Of a DNA stretch of 64,000 nt, positions 24,526 to 32,371 are shown piece after piece. This DNA comes from Sporomusa silvacetica DSM 10669 (GTDB lineage Bacteria; Bacillota; Negativicutes; Sporomusales; Sporomusaceae). The notes beneath the pieces are model-generated. The model ran no database searches. It was not told the origin of the DNA and worked only from the letters and a program-made list of their open reading frames with translations. Positions within the stretch are counted from its first letter, which is position 1, and every line of letters starts with the position of its first letter. The translations under genes were made by a program, and so were the position numbers. The stretch covers positions 11,008 to 75,007 of the forward strand of contig NZ_LSLK01000061.1 in the NCBI RefSeq assembly GCF_002257705.1, written 5' to 3'.

Positions 24526-27042
24526 CTACGAGACAATAACTTCAAAGGCCATCAGAATCAATTTAGTATTGTCGTGCAATTTTACAATCCGGCGGGCATT
24601 AATCAACATGGTTAATTTGCCGTTATCAGCGAAGTCGCCGCTAACCGCAAAATCTTCAAACGCCTTATCTTGCTCCAGAAGAGCAGTCAGCAGGGTGCGC
24701 AGCTCCAGCAAATTCCACTTGCTGTTTTTAATTTGAAAAATAGATTGACCACTCACTTCTCCCGGCGTCATCCGAAAAGTCTGACAAAAAGCCTTGTTCG
24801 CTGTCTTCAGCCGCAGGTCGGTGTCGAGAACCACCATGGGATGCCTTACGGTTTCCACAATGGCTTCGGCATACTCCCGAGCCTCCTGGGCAACTCTAAT
24901 GCTTTGCTTGATAACGTCAATATCGGCAAAGGTGATAATAACACCATCAATTTTGTTATCTGTAGTCCGATAAGGACGTATCTGCATAGAATACCAGTGC
25001 CCCCATCGATCCTGAACTTCTTGCTCTGCGCTGTTTAGCGTGTCGATTACCTGGAAGCTCGCTTGCTCCAAATCGGGAACAGCAATATTCGGCTTAATAT
25101 TGCTGATCGGTCGTCCGACATCGGTGCTGATCAGGTTAAATACCGGTTCAGCAGCCGAGTTGAAACGCCTGATGCGCAAATCGTTGCTAAGTATAAGGAC
25201 AGGGAGGCTGATGCTACGAAGTAGATTGATCATATCGTTATTGACATGGTTCAATTCCATATTGCGGATTCCCAGTTCTTCATTCAGGGTCATCAACTCT
25301 TCGTTAGTCGACTGGAGTTCTACTTTGGCGGTCTCCATTTCTTCATTCATGCTCTGCAATTCTTCGTTACTCGATTGTACTTCTTCGTTCGCATACCTGA
25401 GGTCTTCGTTGTCCGCTTCGTGCTGGTCGATGATCGACTGCAGGTATTCCTTCGTGGCGGCGACCTCCTGTTGCAGACGCAAGACTTCATCGACAGCCCT
25501 CGCCTGTTGTACCACTTCCGGTGCCGCAATGGCACTGTTAGACGTACTATCAAGCAGAGGAGACTGTGATACACCATCCCGAAACAATACCAGAAAATAC
25601 TCTCCTTGAGAAAACGGCCCCTTGATCGGAACAATATCAACATTAACCGGGAGTGACTGCCCATTCTGGAGAACATGCAGACCTTCCTTTTTAACCAGTA
25701 TATTTTCTTTTTTAGCCTGATTGACGGCTGCTCGCAGTCCAGCAAACAAACCGTCCCGGGCCATCTTTAGCAGGTTTACGCTCGGCATTCCTGATGCCGG
25801 TTCAAGATAAACGCCAGTCCGGCCCCGGAATTGAATAATATCCAGTTGGCTGTTGATAACGACACCAGCTGGAGCGTATTTGCTGAGAACGATCCTGTCA
25901 GCCTCTTTTTGCACATCCAGCCAGGAACCGACGCTCAAACCGTCAACCTCGTCCTTGCTGCGGTTTTGGTGGAGCGTTGCCGCATGCTCAGCAGCCGAAA
26001 AATCAAACACCAGCGGCGTGACAACCGATTTTTTCGTATAAATCCTATATTTTTTATCCACCAGGTTAAACAGATCGGCAAATACACCGATAGACTCTGA
26101 CGCCCCCAAAATAAGATAGCCTTCGGGATTCAGAGCGTAATGAAAAATCGGGAATATTCGCTTATGCAATGCCGCCCCAAAGTAGATCATCACATTGCGG
26201 CAACTGACAAGATCCACCCTGGAAATAGGCGGATCTTGTCCGATATCCTGCCTAGCAAATACACATATATCGCGAATCGTCTTGCTGACCTGGTAGCCCT
26301 GTTCCACTTCAACAAAAAAACGGCTAAGACGCGCTGGACTAACATCAGTCATGATTGTCTTCGGGTAGATTCCAACTCGTGCTTTGTCGATAACCGTTTT
26401 ATTAATATCGGTAGCAAAAATCTGGATTCGCCTATCAACATTGTTGTCCGCCAAAAATTCCAGCAAAGCGATAGCCAGTGAATAGGCTTCCTCGCCTGTT
26501 GAACAACCAGGCACCCACAGCCGGATAGGCACGTTGGGTGCTACAGTGCTAACAATCAATGGGAAAATCGTCTTTTTCAAAGTCTCGAATGCCTGCGGCT
26601 CACGGAAAAATTTCGTGACATTGATCAACAGATCTTGCTGCAGAGCGGTAAGTTCTGCACCATTTTGCTGCAGATAAACAACATAATTGTCAAGCTTGTC
26701 GAGCTTGAGCAAACTCATTCGGCGCATGATCCGCCGTTTTATTGTTAGCTGCTTGTATTCAGCGAAATTAATACCGCTGGTTTTGCATAACAAGGCAATA
26801 ATCCGATTAAGTACCTCGGTTCCGTCCGGGAACAACTCGTCGTCGGCTACTAGGCTTGAAATAATCCACGATTGGCAACCCCGCGAAAGTTCACCGGTGA
26901 TCGAACAATCCTGCCGCTGTTCTTGGTTACCGTCTGTTTGTTCTGTTGTCAAGACAGGCCTAGCGGCTTTTGCCGTCGCTACAGAGGATTCCCTTCCAGA
27001 TTGCTGGCTATAACTTTTGTCGCCAGAATTATTCTCTTTCAT
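24526..27042 (-). CDS. CheR-type methyltransferase with PAS domains (CheB part missing)
   Basis: 838 aa. Low-complexity N-terminus (1-65). CheR helical domain (INFAEYKQLTIKRRIMRRM) and SAM-binding domain with GCSTGEEAYSLAIAL and CRNVMIYF (about 90-345). Then a linker, a long coiled coil (about 515-595, repeated SNEELQSMNEE-like heptads) and two PAS domains (about 605-830). Many homologues are CheB-CheR-PAS fusions ending in a kinase; here both the CheB methylesterase and the kinase are absent, and a separate histidine kinase follows. ATG 27042 has GAAGGAGAGG. A signalling role is inferred; target unknown. Confidence 0.85.
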   Translation of the reverse strand: MKENNSGDKSYSQQSGRESSVATAKAARPVLTTEQTDGNQEQRQDCSITGELSRGCQSWIISSLVADDELFPDGTEVLNRIIALLCKTSGINFAEYKQLTIKRRIMRRMSLLKLDKLDNYVVYLQQNGAELTALQQDLLINVTKFFREPQAFETLKKTIFPLIVSTVAPNVPIRLWVPGCSTGEEAYSLAIALLEFLADNNVDRRIQIFATDINKTVIDKARVGIYPKTIMTDVSPARLSRFFVEVEQGYQVSKTIRDICVFARQDIGQDPPISRVDLVSCRNVMIYFGAALHKRIFPIFHYALNPEGYLILGASESIGVFADLFNLVDKKYRIYTKKSVVTPLVFDFSAAEHAATLHQNRSKDEVDGLSVGSWLDVQKEADRIVLSKYAPAGVVINSQLDIIQFRGRTGVYLEPASGMPSVNLLKMARDGLFAGLRAAVNQAKKENILVKKEGLHVLQNGQSLPVNVDIVPIKGPFSQGEYFLVLFRDGVSQSPLLDSTSNSAIAAPEVVQQARAVDEVLRLQQEVAATKEYLQSIIDQHEADNEDLRYANEEVQSSNEELQSMNEEMETAKVELQSTNEELMTLNEELGIRNMELNHVNNDMINLLRSISLPVLILSNDLRIRRFNSAAEPVFNLISTDVGRPISNIKPNIAVPDLEQASFQVIDTLNSAEQEVQDRWGHWYSMQIRPYRTTDNKIDGVIITFADIDVIKQSIRVAQEAREYAEAIVETVRHPMVVLDTDLRLKTANKAFCQTFRMTPGEVSGQSIFQIKNSKWNLLELRTLLTALLEQDKAFEDFAVSGDFADNGKLTMLINARRIVKLHDNTKLILMAFEVIVS

Positions 27043-27242
27043 TTTTCCCTCTCCTTCAACAAATGAGACGGCAGTATGCTTTATTGCAATCTTATCGTAG
27101 TTATTTCCAGCAAAATAATACATAAATGGTCATTTTTGTTATATATTCTATAAGCTTACATTCTTTTCCTGCCGAAAACCTAATACTATTATCTAAACAC
27201 CAACTATTATTTTTTGCATCATTGTTATACTCCATCATAAGA

Positions 27243-27328
27243 TAAGACTTGGCTTATGCCAAGTCCCTTAGGACGCCGGCAAAAGCCTTAGTCGTTCAAT
27301 CCAGGGAAAGTTATACTTTCCATCTGGA
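27243..27328 (+). repeat. Intergenic structured repeat, copy 2 (short form)
   Basis: Shares AAGACTTGGCTT.TGCCAAGTCC.TTAGGACG and TAGTCGTTCAATCCAGGG plus the GGAAAG/CTTTCC hairpin with 14744-14904 but lacks about 75 bp of the middle. It sits in a 480-bp gene-free gap upstream of the CheR-PAS gene. The rest of that gap is AT-rich and shows nothing I can name. Confidence 0.65.
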
Positions 27329-27520
27329 CAAGAAAACCTTTCTGCCCCCCCAACCGCTTTTCCTGCCAAACATAGCAAAATCATAGCATACACCGAGCCA
27401 TTTCTACAAATGAAACTGCATATAACATTCGTATGTCTGCAAGCTTTGGAATTGCTGAATATGTGTTTGGAGAAGATGTGGTCACATATACTATATTATT
27501 AGTTGGGATGAGGTGTCGAC

Positions 27521-27775
27521 ATGAACAAAATCTCGCTTTCTAGAGCAGCGTCCATGATCAGTCCTGATATTGGCGACGTGCTTGAAATTTTCTTATATAC
27601 CAACCTTAGTGCCCTAGTTTCGTCTAATCCAGATGTGGTATTAACACCCAGTTTTCAAGCAGCATTGACTTCCGCTTTAAATAGTATCAGCGGTCGGCAC
27701 AATATCACTTTACCAAGCGACATTACTAATATATTGGAAGTGTTTATAATAATGAATGCAAGCAGAATCGTTTAA
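27521..27775 (+). CDS. Hypothetical 84-aa protein
   Basis: Starts MNKISLSRAASMISPDIGDV; moderately hydrophobic and helical; two similar segments (PDIGDVLEIFLYTNLS and SDITNILEVFIIMNAS) suggest an internal repeat. Not recognised. RBS GGGATGAGGTG upstream. Its last ~50 bp are the left edge of the duplicated block (second copy at 47012), where only this tail remains. Confidence 0.6.
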   Translation: MNKISLSRAASMISPDIGDVLEIFLYTNLSALVSSNPDVVLTPSFQAALTSALNSISGRHNITLPSDITNILEVFIIMNASRIV

Positions 27776-27903
27776 CTGGTTCTTTAATAAATGTTCCCCT
27801 TTGGCTTGACGTCACAGCATGCCATAGGATAATAAAGCTCTGATTGAATCAGGAGTTGCTAGTTCTACTCAATCAAAATCATGCTAGCCCCGGGGAACAT
27901 GAA

Positions 27904-27937
27904 AAGCCCCCAGTACTTTAAAAGCACCGAGGGCTTC
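27904..27937 (-). terminator. Terminator of cassette A
   Basis: AAGCCCTCGGTGCTTTT...AGTACTGGGGGCTTTTC on the minus strand, a hairpin with a T-run, directly after the stop of the 37-aa gene. It is kept in copy B (about 47111-47144). Confidence 0.75.
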
Positions 27938-27941
27938 TCTG

Positions 27942-28055
27942 CTATTTCTCATTTTTCTTCTTCTTTGTTGCTGCCTGTTTAGCAACAAAGAAGCGCGAGC
28001 TTTTAACTGCATTTTTGATATTCTTATAACTGCTTTTCTCGGAAATCTTACCCAT
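27942..28055 (-). CDS. 37-aa basic mini-protein, copy A
   Basis: MGKISEKSSYKNIKNAVKSS then FFVAKQAA and a Lys-rich tail. A GGGAGGG site precedes ATG 28055. The protein is unchanged in copy B (47149-47262) although the flanking genes there are damaged, which suggests it is really translated. Charge suggests nucleic-acid or membrane binding, but the function is unknown. Confidence 0.65.
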   Translation of the reverse strand: MGKISEKSSYKNIKNAVKSSRFFVAKQAATKKKKNEK

Positions 28056-28083
28056 ACAAGCACCCTCCCTATAAATAGTATTT

Positions 28084-29163
28084 CTAATGCTTCTTGAATC
28101 CACCAGATTTGGCTAAATCCTTTAAAAATAAGCTGTCTGCTAGCGGCAGCGTCACTCTATTCCCTGTAAATGCGGATTTATAAATAGCCAGTATTACTTC
28201 TAAGGCTTTTCGTCCTTCTAAGCCATTGATTGGCGGTTCCATATTATTTTTAAACGCGGTGATTATCTCCTGAAATTGACGCCGATGACATTCAAACGAA
28301 ATATCAGGACTGCTCACGCCAGCGTTTTCAGTACTACTTCCTGCTTTATATTCATAACCCGACTTTAATTGAACAGAAGTAAGTACTTCATTTTCAATGA
28401 CTGCACTTCCTTCCGTGCCATAGATGTCGATGCGCGAGACCAGACCTGGATAAGCACAGGTAGTACCTTCAATTACTCCCAATGCACCGGATTGAAACTT
28501 GACGGCAGCTGAAGCGGTATCTTCTACTTCAAGCCCTGTATGCCCAAGAGTTCCGCAATGACCGGTAACTTCTGCGACCGATCCTGCAAGAAACTGCAGC
28601 ATATCAATATAATGGATGCCCTGGTTCATTAGAACACCCCCACCGTCCATGTCCCATGTGCCGCGCCACGCACCGCTATCATAATATTCCCGACTCCGGT
28701 ATAGCTTAATATAGCAGCCGCCAAAAATTAGTCTCCCCAATTTTCCCTGTTCCAGTAACCTCTTTAAAGCTATAACACCGTCACTGTAGCGTCTTTGAAA
28801 TATGATTCCCAATTTAACCCCTTGTGATTGGCAGATTTTAATCAGAGCATCTGCCTTTTCTAATGTGACTTCAATTGGTTTCTCGATAATAACATGCTTA
28901 CCTGCCAGCGCAGCTTCCATCCCGAGCTTAGCATGCAGTCCATTAGGAGTACATATCGATACTGCATCAATATCCGTTCTTTTCAGCATTTCCTGATAGT
29001 CATTATACCAAGCACAATTAAACTTGCCAGCAAGTTCTTGCGTCTTCGCGGCAGAGCGACCAAAAATAGCGACCAAAGCAGCATCATGTATGTCTGAAAT
29101 AGCCTGAGCATGGATAGGGACTATTGATCCGGTCCCTACTATTGCAAATTTTATTTTACTCAT
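28084..29163 (-). CDS. Gfo/Idh/MocA-family oxidoreductase
   Basis: 359 aa. Rossmann N-terminus IKFAIVGTGSIVPIHAQAI, ALVAIFGRSAAKTQELAGKF, DAVSICTPNGLHAKLGMEAALAGKHVIIEKPIEVTLEKADALI with the conserved EKP, and C-terminal GFO domain with GGGVLMNQGIHYIDMLQFLAG. NAD(P)-dependent oxidation or reduction of a sugar or cyclitol is likely, substrate unknown. The ATG at 29163 has an AGAGGTG site; the frame is open further upstream, inside the SGNH gene, and that extension is rejected. Confidence 0.88.
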   Translation of the reverse strand: MSKIKFAIVGTGSIVPIHAQAISDIHDAALVAIFGRSAAKTQELAGKFNCAWYNDYQEMLKRTDIDAVSICTPNGLHAKLGMEAALAGKHVIIEKPIEVTLEKADALIKICQSQGVKLGIIFQRRYSDGVIALKRLLEQGKLGRLIFGGCYIKLYRSREYYDSGAWRGTWDMDGGGVLMNQGIHYIDMLQFLAGSVAEVTGHCGTLGHTGLEVEDTASAAVKFQSGALGVIEGTTCAYPGLVSRIDIYGTEGSAVIENEVLTSVQLKSGYEYKAGSSTENAGVSSPDISFECHRRQFQEIITAFKNNMEPPINGLEGRKALEVILAIYKSAFTGNRVTLPLADSLFLKDLAKSGGFKKH

Positions 29164-29197
29164 GTTGCACCTCTTTCTAAACCACTCTGGTAACGTA

Positions 29198-29758
29198 TTA
29201 GGGGTTCCTAGACATTTGCATTTGTAATGCTTTGACAGCAATCTCTGCCATAACTTTATAACCGCGTTCGTTAGGATGTAGCGCATCTGCGTAGAATTCC
29301 ACTTGTCGTCGCTTGCTTTTCAAAAAGGCTGTATAAAAATCAATTACAGCTAACTTATTAGTGAGTGCATACTCCCGCATATCTTCGCGGTATAGACCCA
29401 GAATATATTCATCTTGAGGATAAATACAAGGTATTGGTAAACCAATCAGCGGCGTTATTCCATATTGCAAAGCTGTTTCTACCATATAACGAATATTATT
29501 ATCTACTTCTTCTGCCTCAACTTTGGCGCAAGCATCGTTAGTACCACCCATTATAATTACATGTGATGGCAATTGGCTGATAACGTCAAAGTCAAACCGT
29601 TCCACCATTTGTGAACTAGTGTTACCATTTACACCTTTATTGATTATCGAAAGGCCTAACTCCTTACCGGCTAAATGAACCCATGACAAGCATTGTAAAT
29701 AAGGAAACCCATATGTGATAGAATCACCTATGGCAACTATCTTTTTCTCATATGACAT
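29198..29758 (-). CDS. SGNH/GDSL hydrolase, copy A
   Basis: 186 aa. Block I AIGDSITYGFP with the nucleophile Ser, NKGVNGNTSSQM (Gly of block II), IIMGGTNDA (block III Asn), and ALHPNERGYKVMA (block V Asp/His region). An esterase or acetyl-hydrolase acting on carbohydrate or lipid acyl groups; no signal peptide. It lies between the oxidoreductase and the HTH-methyltransferase, all on one strand, implying one pathway. Copy B is also intact. Confidence 0.88.
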   Translation of the reverse strand: MSYEKKIVAIGDSITYGFPYLQCLSWVHLAGKELGLSIINKGVNGNTSSQMVERFDFDVISQLPSHVIIMGGTNDACAKVEAEEVDNNIRYMVETALQYGITPLIGLPIPCIYPQDEYILGLYREDMREYALTNKLAVIDFYTAFLKSKRRQVEFYADALHPNERGYKVMAEIAVKALQMQMSRNP

Positions 29759-29769
29759 ATTTTTCCCCT

Positions 29770-30606
29770 TTAGAAAGTACGCTCTATTTTTCTTGCAATT
29801 ATGCTATTTACCGCATGCTGATGTGGTATTCCAGCCGAATTACAATCTACAATTTGTTCCTCACACCAAAGGATTTCCCAGTCATAGTAATACTTAGCCA
29901 AATCACCAGACAAATAGAAAAACTCGTTTTTTTCCCAATCAGGCGCAACCTTTATAAATGGCTTTTCAACAAATATTAAATGTGCGTTAAGTCCGCCGAT
30001 ATTCGTATAACGTTTATATTTATCAAAATGATTTTGACGTTGCTCCAACGGCAAAAATTGAAGTGAACCATGAGAATAAATTACGTCATAAGCAACAGCA
30101 AGCTCATATCCGATCATATCGGCTTGAAGAATACTGACCTCATAGCCAGCTGCCTGACTATACTGCCTAATTTTTTTGATACCAGGAGTTGAGATTTCCA
30201 ACGCATCCACCTGGAAACCGCATTTAGCAAAATAGATAGCATCCCGACCTTCACCACTGCCAATATCTAATAAACTCTTGTTTGCCTTATCCTGCATGAT
30301 TTTTACAGTTTGCTCAGCAAGCAGGGAATGCTGGAGTCCCCAATAGTATTCTTCTTTCTTATAATCACCATCATAGGGGCTTACTTTTTCCATTAGGCTA
30401 TCGCCTGTCAGCAAGCAATCAATTGATGTCCCAAGCACCTTCGCTAAAGGCGGCAGCAATGGGGTATCCGGCAAGGCATTGCCTTTTTCCCATTTGGAGA
30501 CCGCTTGTGGAGTGACATTCAATGTCAAGCTGATTTGTTCTTGCGTATAGCCCCGTTGTTTTCGTAACAGAGCAATACGCTGACCAATTTTATTATCATT
30601 AGACAT
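29770..30606 (-). CDS. XRE helix-turn-helix fused to SAM methyltransferase
   Basis: 278 aa. Residues 1-68 form a Cro/CI-type HTH (RIALLRKQRGYTQEQISLTLNVTPQAVSKWE). Residues about 85-275 form a class I methyltransferase with motif I LLDIGSGEGRDAIYF, then VDALEISTPGI and SILQADMIGYEL, resembling TehB/SAM methyltransferase_11. Probably a transcription factor sensing or modifying a small molecule that the cassette handles (inferred). First gene of the cassette; a TCAGTACTGA palindrome lies in its promoter. Only the last ~45 codons survive in copy B. Confidence 0.85.
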   Translation of the reverse strand: MSNDNKIGQRIALLRKQRGYTQEQISLTLNVTPQAVSKWEKGNALPDTPLLPPLAKVLGTSIDCLLTGDSLMEKVSPYDGDYKKEEYYWGLQHSLLAEQTVKIMQDKANKSLLDIGSGEGRDAIYFAKCGFQVDALEISTPGIKKIRQYSQAAGYEVSILQADMIGYELAVAYDVIYSHGSLQFLPLEQRQNHFDKYKRYTNIGGLNAHLIFVEKPFIKVAPDWEKNEFFYLSGDLAKYYYDWEILWCEEQIVDCNSAGIPHQHAVNSIIARKIERTF

Positions 30607-30631
30607 AGTTTATCTTCCTTTTTCGATACTA

Positions 30632-30641
30632 TCAGTACTGA
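30632..30641. promoter_or_regulatory. Candidate operator of the HTH-methyltransferase (copy A)
   Basis: Palindrome TCAGTACTGA 26 bp upstream of the start codon. In copy B it extends to TGTCAGTACTGACA (48304-48317). A likely autoregulatory XRE site. Confidence 0.45.
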
Positions 30642-31263
30642 CATTACCATTGTATCGTTGGTTGCTGTCAAAGTCTACCTAGCCGTAGTTGCAGACATCT
30701 GCTAGAAACACAACCACTGGTTGAATTTCACTACCAAGTCTAGGAAAACAAAATAAACAAACCCTGCAGTGACAAATTTACACCCCTACTTTGCACTTGG
30801 TGACACAGATGGTACTGAACCTAATGAAGCTTTTCCATTATTGGCAAACATAAAACAGGTAGGAAGTTTAACCTTCCTACCTGTTTTTACTCGCATCCAT
30901 CCCTATAGCACTAAACTATACACGACAATCTCAAACAACCTATTCCAAACTTAACAATTGATTCGTCCGTACTCTGTGAGATATAGACCAAATAAACCAG
31001 ATAGACCACTACAAACCAGATGAAAAAACTTGTTTCAAACAGTCACTTACTCAACTTCAATACTTAGGGTTCAGATGATTAAATTGCAACTAAAAAACAC
31101 AATCCTGAGCCAGATATACTAATCGCTTTGCAACAACGAAACTGAAAGTTCCTACCTCTGCAATACTTAGTTGAATCTAGGTCGCTATAAGGATGGTGCT
31201 TGATTAGATAATAACATAATAATAGTTATTATGCAACTCTTTTTTTGACCTATTAAGCAGATG
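30642..31263. other. Gene-free 0.6 kb in copy A with an orphan terminator
   Basis: No convincing gene. A strong plus-strand terminator, ACAGGTAGGAAG/CTTCCTACCTGT plus TTTTT, is at 30855-30889. A short frame reading FALGDTDGTEPNEAFPL before it may be the relic of a gene that once ended there; copy B keeps the same frame, with one in-frame codon added, but lacks its start. The remainder is AT-rich and unassigned. Confidence 0.5.
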
Positions 31264-31400
31264 TCAAACTAAGTCCAGTCTTTTGTTGTATTCTTTAATA
31301 ATGGATATTGATTTTTTAAAGCATTCCAACTCTGTTTGAGTTAATCGGATCTCAACAATTTCCTTTACACCTTGCCTGTTATTCCTAATTAAAACATCAC
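31264..31400 (-). pseudogene. C-terminal relic of L-lactate/malate dehydrogenase
   Basis: Minus-strand frame reading NRQGVKEIVEIRLTQTELEC and then FKKSISIIKEYNKRL to a TGA at 31264-31266. This matches the C-terminal helix of LDH/MDH proteins (NRxGxREIVEIxLxxEE...FxxSAxxLK). No upstream part of the gene is present. The duplicated block ends exactly at the start of this relic, so rearrangement removed the rest. Confidence 0.6.
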
Positions 31401-31424
31401 CCCAAAAATGAATTCAGGGTGATG
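31394..31424 (-). terminator. Terminator of the two-partner secretion operon
   Basis: ACATCACCC/GGGTGATGT hairpin with TTTTAAT following on the minus strand, 11 bp past the ompH-like stop. Confidence 0.8.
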
Positions 31425-31434
31425 TTCTTTCGCA

Positions 31435-31878
31435 CTATTTCTCAGCAATCTTCTTCAACACATCTGCCGTGATATCTACACCACCGCAGACAACTTCATT
31501 TTTCCCGATTACAATTGACAGTCCTTTTTCACTTGCCACTTCATTGGCAGCAGCCACAACCTTAGCCGAAATTGGTTTTACAAGTTCCAGCCTCTTTTGC
31601 TCCACCCGTTGCCCGAGTTGACGGTCAAGTTCCTGTTTTTCCTGGCCACTCAGGCTGGTCGACTTTTCGGCGAATTCATTTTTCACCGCCTCCTGCTCGG
31701 CTCGCAGGGCTTCATTGGCCTTTGCTGTATCTGGGTGATGGTCGATCAGATAGATGAAATCAACATAGCCAACCTGGGCAATGGCTGGCGCAGCCTGGGC
31801 CGATGATGCACCAAACGCCAAAGCGATAAATAGTGCCATAAGAATGGCTCCTAAAAAATTTCTCTGTTGTGTGAACAT
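31435..31878 (-). CDS. OmpH/Skp-like periplasmic protein
   Basis: 147 aa. Signal peptide with cleavage near ASSAQA-AP (about residue 30). Then VGYVDFIYLIDHHPDTAKANEALRAE and a charged, Gln/Glu-rich helical arm (about 55-105), as in Skp/OmpH chaperones that carry unfolded outer-membrane proteins. The ATG at 31878 gives a 7-base spacing to GAGGG; the ATG at 31884 is too close. Last gene after the adhesin, so it probably helps the TpsA or TpsB pass the periplasm (inferred). Confidence 0.8.
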   Translation of the reverse strand: MFTQQRNFLGAILMALFIALAFGASSAQAAPAIAQVGYVDFIYLIDHHPDTAKANEALRAEQEAVKNEFAEKSTSLSGQEKQELDRQLGQRVEQKRLELVKPISAKVVAAANEVASEKGLSIVIGKNEVVCGGVDITADVLKKIAEK

Positions 31879-31901
31879 TATCATTCCCTCTTTCGTGTTT
31901 A

Positions 31902-32198
31902 CTACTCTTTTTCGGACTGGCTATCCGCCTTATTCTCTGCCAGACTGACGACGCCTGCGGCTTTCGGCGGATTCTTTTTCAGTACCCCGGCGTCGATGAG
32001 CTGACTGACAATGTTTTCCTGTACCGCCAGTGACTGAACAAAACCTTCCAGCGGCATGATGATTCGATTGCTGATATCGACTACCGGCTGGCCGGTGTCG
32101 CTTTTCAGATGAGGCTGCACCGTCATCAGGTCGATGCGCACAAGATTCCCGGTGACGTGGACGGCGCTTACGCCGTCGGTGAAGATTTCCTTGTTCAT
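31902..32198 (-). CDS. Hypothetical 98-aa protein linked to TPS locus
   Basis: Starts MNKEIFTDGVSAVHVTGNLVRIDLMTVQPH. Its pattern of a short beta-rich N-half and a helical C-half is not recognised. No signal peptide. Lies between tpsA and ompH-like on the same strand; a local accessory or regulatory role is a guess. Confidence 0.65.
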   Translation of the reverse strand: MNKEIFTDGVSAVHVTGNLVRIDLMTVQPHLKSDTGQPVVDISNRIIMPLEGFVQSLAVQENIVSQLIDAGVLKKNPPKAAGVVSLAENKADSQSEKE

Positions 32199-32324
32199 CG
32201 CTAAACACTCCTTTAGTTATCGGTTTGCCCAGAATTGCCCAAAACGATTAGCGACACATAACCGTCAGTGTTAACACCCGGCGGCACAATTCTGAGCCCG
32301 TCCTCCCACGCTGACAGGGAGGTG

Positions 32325-32371
32325 GCAAAAACTGCAGTTCCTCTCTTCAAAAGAAGAACAACTGTAGTGTT
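32325..32371 (-). terminator. Terminator after tpsA
   Basis: ACTACAGTTGTTCTT...AAGAGAGGAACTGCAGT hairpin with TTTTTG on the minus strand, right after the tpsA stop. It may limit read-through to the two downstream genes. Confidence 0.65.

Larger units (their letters stand above)
27726..31262. repeat. Duplicated block, copy A (long)
   Basis: Homologous to 47012-48896, starting at CTAATATATTGGAAG and ending at CTATTAAGCAG. Copy A holds the intact 37-aa gene, oxidoreductase, SGNH hydrolase and HTH-methyltransferase plus about 650 bp of gene-free DNA. Copy B has lost about 1.6 kb through internal deletions. Confidence 0.9.

Noticed and set aside
28084..29286. Longer oxidoreductase start (400 aa)
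   Set aside because: The extra 41 residues overlap the SGNH gene, do not resemble the family, and the internal ATG has a good ribosome binding site.
30769..30954. 61-codon plus-strand frame in copy A
   Set aside because: Runs through a strong terminator and has no convincing ribosome binding site; copy B has lost the start codon.
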